The translations under genes and the position numbers were made by a program. Positions 8,485 to 14,559 of a stretch of 64,000 nt of DNA are shown piece after piece (position 1 is the stretch's first letter; the number at the start of each line of letters is the position of its first letter). This stretch comes from Novosphingobium sp. (GTDB lineage Bacteria; Pseudomonadota; Alphaproteobacteria; Sphingomonadales; Sphingomonadaceae): positions 434,001-498,000 of the forward strand of contig JACKKX010000001.1 in NCBI GenBank assembly GCA_024236215.1, given 5' to 3'. The notes under the pieces were generated by a model. That model saw nothing but the letters and a program-made list of their open reading frames with translations. It did no database searches and had not been told where the DNA came from.

Positions 8485-9305
8485 AGCCCCAATCCCTTCA
8501 ACCTGCCATAGGCGGCGCGGACATGGCCCGGCATCGCCGCTTCACCGCCGCCACCGAAGGCTGCGGCCAAAGTTTCGGCCATCGAGGGACGGGGTGGAGA
8601 CGAAATGCCTTCGCTACCGGGAATGCGCGGAAGTGGGGAGATACCGAGGGCCTGGCTCCCCCGCTCCCAGCCGCTCTTGATGGGGCTGGCAAATGGGAAC
8701 TCCGACCCCGCATCCCCCATCGCCGCCGTCATCCGCGTGCGCAGCAGGTCCATCACCTGCCCGAGTGAACGCGGCGCGCCATTGGCGCCAAAGAACACCG
8801 AGCGGTTGGCAGCCGCCGCCTGGGGCAGCAGCGAGGCCGCACTCTGCCCCGGATCGGTCGCTAGTGCGGACAGGAACTTGCCCGCCCCGGCGGCGCCAAG
8901 GAAATGGGCGAGATAGAGCTCGGCCGGATCGGGTTCGCGCCCCAGCACCCCGATCAGCGCGGCGCGGTTTTCCTGCGCCAGCTCGCCCGCCATCAGCGCC
9001 GAGGCCTGTGGATCGAAGCGCAGCGCCAGCAGATCGCCGCGCGCCGCGCCGCCAGACGGATCGATGCCCAGCCGCTCGCCGTGGCGATCAAGCATGGCAA
9101 GCCAGGTGCCGCTGGTGAACTGAAACAGCCCCGCCGCGCTCGACGTGCCGGCACGGGCCGAAGGATCGAGGCTCGATTCCAGCCGCGCCTGGCCCAGCAG
9201 ATAGGAAAAGTCGGTCCCCGTCGCGGCGGCAGCGCGGCGGATCGCCCCTTCAACCTCGGGGCGAGGTGATGGGCCGGAAATGGCAATCGGTGCGGTCTGG
9301 CTCAC
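8481..9305 (-). CDS. lytic transglycosylase, probably the flagellar rod peptidoglycan hydrolase
   Basis: A 274-residue protein with a lysozyme-like SLT domain. ARLESSLDPSARAGTSSAAGLFQFTSGTW (about residues 40-68) carries the catalytic Glu43 and the usual GLFQ motif, and the domain continues to about residue 180. The C-terminus is Pro/Gly/Ser-rich. No export signal is evident at the N-terminus, so it may leave through the flagellar export gate, as flagellar transglycosylases do (inference). The start is GTG, preceded by GGGAG that lies in a stem-loop. It is the first gene before flhA. FlgJ in this window lacks a hydrolase domain, so this enzyme probably opens the wall for the rod. Confidence 0.8.
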   Translation of the reverse strand: MSQTAPIAISGPSPRPEVEGAIRRAAAATGTDFSYLLGQARLESSLDPSARAGTSSAAGLFQFTSGTWLAMLDRHGERLGIDPSGGAARGDLLALRFDPQASALMAGELAQENRAALIGVLGREPDPAELYLAHFLGAAGAGKFLSALATDPGQSAASLLPQAAAANRSVFFGANGAPRSLGQVMDLLRTRMTAAMGDAGSEFPFASPIKSGWERGSQALGISPLPRIPGSEGISSPPRPSMAETLAAAFGGGGEAAMPGHVRAAYGRLKGLGL

Positions 9306-9313
9306 GCCGAACT

Positions 9314-9340
9314 CCCGGGACGGAATTGTCTCGTCCCGGG
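9314..9340 (-). promoter_or_regulatory. perfect 9-bp inverted repeat covering the transglycosylase ribosome-binding site
   Basis: CCCGGGACG and CGTCCCGGG form a 9-bp perfect stem with a 9-base loop, between the sigma-54 promoter and the GTG start at 9305. On the minus strand the downstream arm ends in GGG of the GGGAG ribosome-binding site. A transcript reading through from flgN would hide the site in the stem. A transcript started by the sigma-54 promoter (expected near 9333) would lack most of the upstream arm. It could also be a protein-binding palindrome. Confidence 0.55.
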
Positions 9341-9343
9341 TTC

Positions 9344-9359
9344 AGCAAGGCCCGTGCCA
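9344..9359 (-). promoter_or_regulatory. sigma-54 promoter for transglycosylase-flhA-fliA
   Basis: Read on the minus strand the sequence is TGGCAC-GGGCC-TTGCT, preceded by T and followed by GAA. It matches the sigma-54 consensus TGGCAC-N5-TTGCW at every position, with the GG and GC doublets correctly spaced. It sits between the flgN stop and the GTG of the transglycosylase gene, 39 bases from that start. It is nearly identical to the promoter in front of flgB, and a sigma-54 activator is encoded in the cluster. Confidence 0.85.
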
Positions 9360-9361
9360 AA

Positions 9362-9721
9362 TCAGCCGCGCGGCTGGGCTAGCAGGTAGGCGGGCGTGCT
9401 GCCGCCCCCGGCCCGATAGAGCGCCGGGCTGCCGGTCAGGGCATCGAGCCGGGCCGCGACATTTGCTGCCAGCAGGTTGCGAACCTGGCGGTTTACCTCG
9501 TTGAGCCGCCGCGCCGCGTCGAGCAGCCCGCGGCATTCCTCGTCGAGCGAATGGTCGGGCGCGAACGGCCCGCAGACATCGAGCGTGCCGCACAGCGCAA
9601 CCTTGTCTTGCGCGCAGCCGATGATCGCATCGAGATCGAGCCCGGCAAGCGCCTGCCGCTCGGCCTGCAGCACGGCAATCATCTGCCGCAGGTTGTCGCG
9701 AAGTCCGCCGGTGGCGCTCAT
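9362..9721 (-). CDS. flgN: FlgN-like flagellar export chaperone
   Basis: A 119-residue, largely helical protein in the size range and position of FlgN, the chaperone for the hook-filament junction proteins FlgK and FlgL. The helical region containing DLDAIIGCAQDKVAL and the later LNEVNRQVRNLLAANVAARL resembles the FlgN family, and the Gly/Pro-rich tail looks disordered. Its ATG overlaps the flgM stop, the common flgMN arrangement. The sequence is not strongly conserved, so the name depends partly on context. Confidence 0.75.
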   Translation of the reverse strand: MSATGGLRDNLRQMIAVLQAERQALAGLDLDAIIGCAQDKVALCGTLDVCGPFAPDHSLDEECRGLLDAARRLNEVNRQVRNLLAANVAARLDALTGSPALYRAGGGSTPAYLLAQPRG

Positions 9722-10005
9722 TTCTCGCTCCTCAGCAGGATTCCCGCCGCGATCATCGCGTCGGCGATCTTGGCCGGGAGGATCGGGTAGGTGCCTTTTT
9801 CGATCGCCTTGCGGATTTCGGCCACGCGGTCGGCATCGACCGGAGCGGATCCGGGGTCGAGCGCGTCGGAGACCGTCACGGGCGATTGGCTGGCAGCTGG
9901 GGCGGACTTGGCCGTTCCAGCCGGGTTGCGGGCGATCCGGGCTTCCACCGCTCCAAGGGCGCGAGCCGCCTGGGGACCGCCAGATCCGATTTCGATGGGT
10001 GGCAT
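9718..10005 (-). CDS. flgM: anti-sigma-28 factor FlgM
   Basis: A 95-residue protein whose C-terminal half matches FlgM: VDADRVAEIRKAIEKGTYPI followed by PAKIADAMIAA. That region binds FliA; the Ala/Pro-rich N-terminal half is expected to be disordered for secretion through the hook-basal body. The ATG follows AGGAG. flgA lies just upstream on the same strand and flgN overlaps its end. The 83-base gap before it holds a TGCCG-N5-CGGCA repeat also found upstream of the flgB promoter. Confidence 0.9.
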   Translation of the reverse strand: MPPIEIGSGGPQAARALGAVEARIARNPAGTAKSAPAASQSPVTVSDALDPGSAPVDADRVAEIRKAIEKGTYPILPAKIADAMIAAGILLRSEK

Positions 10006-10081
10006 GGTGCCGCTCCTGCTTTGCTGTTCACAGCCTAGGACGGCGGCGACCGGGCCCGATTAAGCCCTCACGGCAGGAAAA

Positions 10082-10096
10082 TGCCGCCTTACGGCA
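10082..10096. promoter_or_regulatory. TGCCG-N5-CGGCA inverted repeat upstream of flgM
   Basis: TGCCG-CCTTA-CGGCA is a perfect 5-bp inverted repeat with a 5-base spacer, partly inside the flgA 3' end and 77 bases upstream of flgM. A further CGGCA lies just beyond (10065-10069). The same arrangement occurs at 11733-11749 in front of the flgB sigma-54 promoter. It is a candidate site for the sigma-54 activator encoded at 27714; this is inference from repetition and placement. Confidence 0.4.
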
Positions 10097-10577
10097 GCTC
10101 CATGCCGACCAGCCCCGGGCGCAGCACCCGCGCGCGCAGCGGCCGCGCGCCTGCTGTCAGCGCGCGGACCTTGATCCACGCGCCCACCGCACCGCCTTCC
10201 AGCGCCTCGCCGGGCTGCGAAACCGCGAAACCTTCGGCCTCGACGCTGATCGTCACCGCATCGCCCCGAGCGATCGCCTCGGCGGCGATTTCGGCCCGGG
10301 GGGCAAGCAGGGGAACGTAGAGCTTCCACCCACCCGGTGCCGGGCAGGAAACCTCCACCGTATCGCGGCGCGCGCCATACCAGCCCAGCGCCAGCGGCAC
10401 CGCGCAGGGATTGAGCCGCAGCCGCCGGTCGACCGGCATGGCCGCCCCGCCCATGCTGCCCTGGGGCACGCCGGTGAACTGTTCGACCGCGCGGTCGATC
10501 GCGGCGAGATCGGCATTGGCGGCACGGGCTGGCGTCGCTGCCAGCAGCAGCGCAGCAAGAAGCACAGGTCTGGTCAT
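10089..10577 (-). CDS. flgA: flagellar basal body P-ring chaperone FlgA
   Basis: A 162-residue periplasmic protein with a signal peptide (MTRPVLLAALLLAATPARA). The C-terminal SAF-like domain includes RAEIAAEAIARGDAVTISVE and ends with RARVLRPGLVGMELP. FlgA assists assembly of the FlgI P ring. The N-terminal half contains RRLRLNPCAVPLALGW, as in many FlgA proteins. It lies 13 bases downstream of the ExbD-like gene and upstream of flgM, so the five minus-strand genes from the MotA-like gene to flgN look like one unit. Confidence 0.88.
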   Translation of the reverse strand: MTRPVLLAALLLAATPARAANADLAAIDRAVEQFTGVPQGSMGGAAMPVDRRLRLNPCAVPLALGWYGARRDTVEVSCPAPGGWKLYVPLLAPRAEIAAEAIARGDAVTISVEAEGFAVSQPGEALEGGAVGAWIKVRALTAGARPLRARVLRPGLVGMELP

Positions 10578-10590
10578 CGCGGGGGGTCCT

Positions 10591-11001
10591 TCATTGTGGT
10601 CTGTCGGCCCCAGCTTGCAAGGGCCGTGCCGCTTCGCCCAGATCGTAGGTCAGCGCGGCGAGCGGCAGACCCGTGCGTCCGGGCTCAAGAACCACCCGCG
10701 CTGGGCGTCCGGCTTCGTGTGCCAGTGCCAAGGCGGCCTCGGCCTGCTCGGCGGGAGCAATGATCGTCAGCCGCAAACGCGGATCGGGGTGAAGCGCGAG
10801 CCACTGGCCCAGCGCGGGGGCACCGGTCTCGTCGCGCCACAGTGCCACCGGCTCGCCCAGCGCAGGTGTCTGCGGGGGCTGAGCAGCGGAGGGTGGTGGT
10901 TCCGGTGGCGACTGGGAAACCCCCGCAGCGGTCACCATAAACAGGATCATCGACAGATCGGCCAGCACGGTCTGCCAGCCGCTGCCCATCCGCGCGATCA
11001 C
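10591..11001 (-). CDS. ExbD/MotB-like small membrane protein paired with a MotA-like protein
   Basis: A 136-residue protein with one N-terminal membrane helix, VLADLSMILFMVTAAG (about residues 12-27), in which Asp15 takes the position of the proton-carrying aspartate of MotB (YADF...) and ExbD. A Pro-rich linker (about 30-45) leads to a small alpha/beta region (RLRLTIIAP...ARVVLEPG...LAALTYD) like the ExbD periplasmic domain. There is no OmpA-type peptidoglycan-binding domain, so it is not a standard MotB. It overlaps the MotA-like gene by 4 bases and precedes flgA. The function is unknown; a stator-like or TonB/Tol-like ion-driven unit is the natural guess. Confidence 0.65.
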   Translation of the reverse strand: MIARMGSGWQTVLADLSMILFMVTAAGVSQSPPEPPPSAAQPPQTPALGEPVALWRDETGAPALGQWLALHPDPRLRLTIIAPAEQAEAALALAHEAGRPARVVLEPGRTGLPLAALTYDLGEAARPLQAGADRPQ

Positions 11002-11666
11002 GCCGCCAGATCCCTGTGCCCTGCGCGATGCTCACTGCGCGGCGGCGGGGCAGCATCGCTCACCTGCCCGGCGAGCCAGTCGATCATCTGCTGGCGTTCG
11101 GCTTCTTCGGCCTGGGCCGCGCGCTCGACCATCCGCGCCAGCGGGGCGAGCACAAGATTGGAAAGCAGCAGGCCATAGAGTGTGGTTACCACCGCCATGG
11201 CGATGGCCCCGGCGAAGGCCCCCCGTGCCAGCCCGTCGGCGGGCAACTGGCTCAGCGAAACCAGCGTTCCCGCCAGTCCGAACACCGGGGCCAGCTCGGC
11301 CGCCTGGGCCAGGGTGCGCACCGCGCGCTCGGCCGATGCCAGGCGGCGCGCCTTGTGCGCCGCGTGCCGATCGAGCAGCGCGCCGACCGAGCGCGCACCC
11401 AGCATGGCCCCGGTGGCGTCCTCGAACTCCTCGTCGGCATAGTGATGCGCGCTGGCCCGCAGCAGCCCGTCGCGGCGGATTTCCTGGACCTGGCGCGAAA
11501 GCTCGGCGCGGGTGCCCTCGGCATCGAAGCGTGCGCGGCCCAGTTGCGTGAGCCGTGCGAGGGTGCGCGCGCAATCGCGGTTGCCCGCGCGCAACCAGGT
11601 CGCCAGCAGCGTCCCGCCCAGCACAATCAAGGCCGAGGGGCCGTCGATCAGGATCGCAAGGTTCAT
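10998..11666 (-). CDS. MotA/TolQ/ExbB-like proton channel protein
   Basis: A 222-residue membrane protein related to MotA and ExbB. The N-terminal segment ILIDGPSALIVLGGTLLATW mirrors the second MotA helix region. A cytoplasmic domain follows, then two helices, AELAPVFGLAGTLVSLSQL and FAGAIAMAVVTTLYGLLLSN, carrying the family Pro-Gly-Gly-Thr and Thr-Thr-Leu-Tyr-Gly motifs. It lacks the first MotA helix and is shorter than the true MotA at 19710. The ATG chosen is 10 bases after AGGAGG; a TTG two codons earlier is an alternative. It is coupled to an ExbD-like gene and divergent from flgB. Confidence 0.7.
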   Translation of the reverse strand: MNLAILIDGPSALIVLGGTLLATWLRAGNRDCARTLARLTQLGRARFDAEGTRAELSRQVQEIRRDGLLRASAHHYADEEFEDATGAMLGARSVGALLDRHAAHKARRLASAERAVRTLAQAAELAPVFGLAGTLVSLSQLPADGLARGAFAGAIAMAVVTTLYGLLLSNLVLAPLARMVERAAQAEEAERQQMIDWLAGQVSDAAPPPRSEHRAGHRDLAA

Positions 11667-11732
11667 CGGCAAAAGCCCTCCTATCCCAAGCAGAACGGCG
11701 CGGGCGGCGCGATTTCAGGGTGCGGCGCAACT

Positions 11733-11749
11733 TTGCCGGGCGGCGGCAA
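11733..11749. promoter_or_regulatory. TTGCCG-N5-CGGCAA inverted repeat, candidate activator site for flgB
   Basis: TTGCCG-GGCGG-CGGCAA is a perfect 6-bp inverted repeat located 54 bases upstream of the -24 element of the flgB sigma-54 promoter, where upstream activator sites often lie. A further TTGCCGG follows at 11754. Its core resembles the CGGCA core of Caulobacter FlbD sites as remembered. Binding by the activator encoded at 27714 is inference. Confidence 0.45.
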
Positions 11750-11802
11750 GCATTTGCCGGTTGACGGGGCGAAATTGTGCGAAATTCCGCCATTTGCGCA
11801 CT

Positions 11803-11818
11803 TGGCACGGCCATTGCT
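11803..11818 (+). promoter_or_regulatory. sigma-54 promoter for the flgB operon
   Basis: TGGCAC-GGCCA-TTGCT matches the sigma-54 consensus at all conserved positions, with GG and GC 12 bases apart. The start of transcription is expected about 12 bases further on, giving a leader of about 25 bases before the flgB ATG. The flanks (T before, GA after) are the same as in the promoter of the transglycosylase-flhA-fliA unit. Confidence 0.88.
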
Positions 11819-11853
11819 GAATAGATCGCGTCACTCGCAGCCGGAGCCACGTC

Positions 11854-12201
11854 ATGGCCGAAAGTCTGTTTGGAATTCACGGGATCGCCCTCGAACTGCG
11901 CTCGCAGCGGCTGGGTCTGATCACCTCGAACATCGCCAATGCCGGCACCCCCGGCTACAAGGCCCGCGACATCGATTTCGCCGCCGCGCTCAAGGCGCGC
12001 AGCGAGGGCCTGGGCAAGGAACGGGCGATCGAACAGGCGACGCGCTACCGGGTGCCGGTGATGCCCAGCCTCGATGGCAACACCGTGGAAATGGCCACCG
12101 AGCAGACCGCCTTCGCCGAAAACGCGGTGGGCTACACCGCCACGCTCAGTTTCATCCGCGGGCGGGTCGAAACCGTTACCCGCGCGCTCAAGGGAGACTA
12201 G
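11854..12201 (+). CDS. flgB: flagellar proximal rod protein FlgB
   Basis: A 115-residue rod protein, slightly shorter than most FlgB. The family N-terminus RSQRLGLITSNIANAGTPGYKARDIDF is clear at about residues 16-42, followed by the typical Ala/Gly-rich middle and a C-terminal helix (ENAVGYTATLSFIRGRVETV). FlgB forms the lowest ring of the rod. It is the first gene of a long plus-strand operon under the sigma-54 promoter just upstream; GGAG lies 7 bases before the ATG. Confidence 0.95.
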   Translation: MAESLFGIHGIALELRSQRLGLITSNIANAGTPGYKARDIDFAAALKARSEGLGKERAIEQATRYRVPVMPSLDGNTVEMATEQTAFAENAVGYTATLSFIRGRVETVTRALKGD

Positions 12202-12205
12202 GGCA

Positions 12206-12604
12206 ATGGGTTTCTCGCTGTTCGATGTCGCCCAGCGCGGCATGTCGGCCCAGCTGGTGCGGATGAACGCCGCCTCGTCGAACCTCGCCAATGCGGGCTC
12301 GGTCGCGGGCAGCGAGGGCGAGGCCTATCGCCCTGTCCGCGCGGTCTTTTCCGAAGATCTCGACCGCGCCAGCGGACTTTCCACCGTGCGGGTGGCGGGC
12401 GTGGTCCGCTCGTCCGCCGCGCCGGTCAAGCAGCATGACCCCGATCACCCGCTGGCCGATGCCGAGGGCAACGTGTGGACCGCCCCGGTCGATGAGAACG
12501 CCGAGATGGTCGAGATGCTCGATGCCTCGCGCCAGTACCAGAACCTGGTCGAAGCATTGTCGAGCGCCAAGCAGCTGATGCTCGAAACCCTCAGAATGAA
12601 GTGA
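12206..12604 (+). CDS. flgC: flagellar proximal rod protein FlgC
   Basis: A 132-residue rod protein. The N-terminal helix MGFSLFDVAQRGMSAQLVRM is followed by NAASSNLANA, and the C-terminus has VDENAEMVEMLDASRQYQNL, the standard FlgC signature. The start was set at the ATG four bases after the flgB stop, preceded by the weak GGG of ACTAGGGCA; the reading frame is open further upstream but only inside flgB. It is co-translated with flgB. Confidence 0.95.
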   Translation: MGFSLFDVAQRGMSAQLVRMNAASSNLANAGSVAGSEGEAYRPVRAVFSEDLDRASGLSTVRVAGVVRSSAAPVKQHDPDHPLADAEGNVWTAPVDENAEMVEMLDASRQYQNLVEALSSAKQLMLETLRMK

Positions 12605-12618
12605 TCCTGGAGGATAGA

Positions 12619-12912
12619 ATGACCGTAAGTTCAGTAACTTCCACATCGAGCGCGAGCGCCGGATCGTCGAGCCAGCAGCTGGCGAGCAAGACCCTGGGCC
12701 AGGCCGACTTCATCCGCCTGATGACCACCCAGATGAAGCTCCAGGACCCGCTCGAGCCGGTCGATAACAAGGAAATGATCGCGCAGATGGCGCAGTTTTC
12801 CTCGCTTGCCGGGATCGGCGACATCAACGCCAATCTTGAGGCGATCACCGCCAGGCTCGACCTGATGCTGGCTGCGCAGAGCGCAGTTCAGACCCCTTCA
12901 ACTACCGCTTAA
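12619..12912 (+). CDS. flgD: hook-capping protein FlgD, N-terminal domain only
   Basis: A 97-residue protein comprising just the conserved FlgD N-terminal region: LGQADFIRLMTTQMKLQDPL and NKEMIAQMAQFSSLAGIGDI. Typical FlgD proteins have about 220 residues, with Tudor- and Ig-like domains that form the cap body; these are absent here and the gene ends cleanly in a stop followed by flgE. FlgD caps the growing hook. The ATG follows a strong GGAGG six bases upstream. Reduction rather than frameshift is likely, since no continuation was seen before flgE. Confidence 0.88.
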   Translation: MTVSSVTSTSSASAGSSSQQLASKTLGQADFIRLMTTQMKLQDPLEPVDNKEMIAQMAQFSSLAGIGDINANLEAITARLDLMLAAQSAVQTPSTTA

Positions 12913-12933
12913 CCCACACTCGGGAGACACCCC

Positions 12934-13746
12934 ATGTCCTTCTACACCTCGCTCAACGGCCTCAAGAACGCGCAGACCGAGCTTTCGGTGATCGCCAACA
13001 ACCTGGCCAACGCCGAAACCGCCGGATTCAAGAAGAGCAGGATCAATTTCGCCGATATCGTCGCCTCCTCCGCCTCGACCAACCCCAAGCTGGTCAAGGG
13101 GATCGGATCGACGGTGCAATCGATCGACCAGAACTTTTCGCTCGGCCCGATCCAGCAGACCGGCGCCGCGCTCGATCTGGCGATCAACGGCGAGGGCTTC
13201 TTCGTCAAGGTCGATCCGGTCACCGCCAAGACCTTCTACACCCGCAACGGCAACTTCACCCTCGATGGTGCGGGCTACATCGTCGATACGGCGGGCAGCC
13301 GGCTCCAGGTGCTGCCGGTCAACGCCTCGGGCGCGGTCACCTCGACCACCCCGCAGGATGGCCTGGCCCCGCTGACCAACGGAGCGGGATCGGATTTCGT
13401 CGCGGTGACGGTGCGCCAGGACGGCGCGGTGATGGCATCCTATGCCGATGGCTCGATCACCACCGTCGGGGTGATCGCGGTGGCCAACTTCATCGCCCCC
13501 ACCGGGCTGCTGCAATCGGGCAACCAGAACTGGCAGGCGACCGGGCTTTCGGGCACTGCCACGATCGGCCAGCCGGGCGCGGCGCGCTTTGGCACAATCC
13601 TTTCGGGCAGCCTTGAGCAGTCCAACGTCGATATCGCCGAGGAGATGGTCGGGCTGATCACCGCCCAGCGCTATTTCCAGGCCAACGCCAAGGCGATCGA
13701 CACCGCGACCCAGCTTTCGCAGACGATCATCAACCTGCGCTCCTGA
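12934..13746 (+). CDS. flgE: flagellar hook protein FlgE (short form)
   Basis: A 270-residue member of the FlgE/FlgF/FlgG family. It begins MSFYTSLNGLKNAQTELSVI followed by ANNLANAETAGFKKSRINFAD, and ends with LSGSLEQSNVDIAEEMVGLI and TAQRYFQANAKAIDTATQL, both hook-type signatures. Position after flgD and the FYTSLNGL start indicate FlgE, the hook subunit. Typical FlgE has about 400 residues with surface domains inserted in the middle; here most of that insert is missing, so the hook should be thin or smooth. It could alternatively be regarded as a third FlgF/G-like protein, but no other FlgE candidate exists in the window. Confidence 0.87.
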   Translation: MSFYTSLNGLKNAQTELSVIANNLANAETAGFKKSRINFADIVASSASTNPKLVKGIGSTVQSIDQNFSLGPIQQTGAALDLAINGEGFFVKVDPVTAKTFYTRNGNFTLDGAGYIVDTAGSRLQVLPVNASGAVTSTTPQDGLAPLTNGAGSDFVAVTVRQDGAVMASYADGSITTVGVIAVANFIAPTGLLQSGNQNWQATGLSGTATIGQPGAARFGTILSGSLEQSNVDIAEEMVGLITAQRYFQANAKAIDTATQLSQTIINLRS

Positions 13747-13747
13747 T

Positions 13748-13767
13748 CCTTCGGCAGGCTCAGGACA
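13748..13767. repeat. short dispersed repeat of the CCTTCG-CAGGCTCAGGACA type
   Basis: CCTTCGGCAGGCTCAGGACA lies in the 35-base gap between flgE and flgF. It differs by one base from a short sequence that recurs between genes in many high-GC proteobacteria. Only one copy was noticed in this window, so calling it a repeat depends on general knowledge. Confidence 0.4.
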
Positions 13768-13781
13768 GGCGGAGTTAGCAG

Positions 13782-14522
13782 ATGGACCGGATGATCTGGA
13801 CAGCGGTTTCGGGCATGTCGGCCTCGATGGCGCGGCAGCGGATGATCGCCAGCAACATGGCCAACGCCCAGACCATCGGCTTTCGCGCCGAGGTGATGCG
13901 CTTCACCCCGATCACGCTCGAAGGACCGGGCCAGGAAGTGCGCGCGATGAGCGATGCCGAGGTTCACGGCGCGCAGATGGCACCGGGCGCAATGATCCAG
14001 ACCGGCCGCGCGCTCGACGTGGCGATGCAGGGCGATGCGCTGCTCAGCGTCGATCCGGGCGACGGCAGCGAAGCCTATACCCGGCGCGGCGACCTGTCGG
14101 TCTCGCCCAACGGAGTGCTGGTCAACGGCGAAGGCTTTGCCGTGCTGGGCGAGGACGGACCGATCGCGCTGCCTCCCGGTAGCGAGGTATCGGTCGCCCC
14201 CGACGGCGCGGTGCTGGTGCGCAACCGCGCCGACCCAGAGGCCCCGCCCCAGCCCGTCGCCCGGCTCAAGCTGGCCAACTGGCGCGGCAGCCGGATCGAA
14301 AAGACGCTCGACGGGCTGTTCCGGGTCAGCGGCGGCGGGGTGCTGCCGCAAGACCTTTCGACCCGCCTGCTCACCGGCACGCTCGAACAGTCGAACGTCA
14401 GCCCCTCGCAGGTGCTGATCGAGATGGTCGAGGCCCAGCGGCTCTACGACATGCGCACCAAGCTCGTCGCCACCGCCAAGGAGCTCGACGAAGGCGGCGC
14501 CAGCCTGATGCGCCTCAGTTAA
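13782..14522 (+). CDS. flgF: flagellar proximal rod protein FlgF
   Basis: A 246-residue rod protein. MDRMIWTAVSGMSASMARQR with MIASNMANAQTIGFRAEVM at the start, TGRALDVAMQGDALLSV in the first third and LLTGTLEQSNVSPSQVLIEM near the end are typical of FlgF. Length fits the family. It follows flgE after a 35-base gap that holds a short repeat and precedes flgG by 37 bases, in the usual flgEFG order. Confidence 0.94.
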   Translation: MDRMIWTAVSGMSASMARQRMIASNMANAQTIGFRAEVMRFTPITLEGPGQEVRAMSDAEVHGAQMAPGAMIQTGRALDVAMQGDALLSVDPGDGSEAYTRRGDLSVSPNGVLVNGEGFAVLGEDGPIALPPGSEVSVAPDGAVLVRNRADPEAPPQPVARLKLANWRGSRIEKTLDGLFRVSGGGVLPQDLSTRLLTGTLEQSNVSPSQVLIEMVEAQRLYDMRTKLVATAKELDEGGASLMRLS

Positions 14523-14559
14523 TCGGGAACAGTCCCCATTTATTTTTGGAGTTCAGCCA

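Noticed and set aside
6394-8511. A 705-codon open frame on the plus strand opposite flhA
   Set aside because: FlhA on the minus strand is unmistakable; the opposite frame is low-complexity His/Arg/Gln sequence.
10040-10062. Weak GG-N10-GC pair upstream of flgM
   Set aside because: GGGCCC-N5-CCGCC keeps only the GG and GC doublets of a sigma-54 promoter, which is too common in GC-rich DNA to call.
11742-11761. Sigma-54-like sequence on the minus strand for the MotA-like gene
   Set aside because: CGGCAAATGCTTGCC has the GG and GC doublets one base too close, and it overlaps the repeat already proposed as an activator site.
12934-14522. Treating the 270-residue FlgE as a duplicate of flgF or flgG
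   Set aside because: Its start (MSFYTSLNGL), position directly after flgD and the absence of any other hook gene favour a short FlgE.
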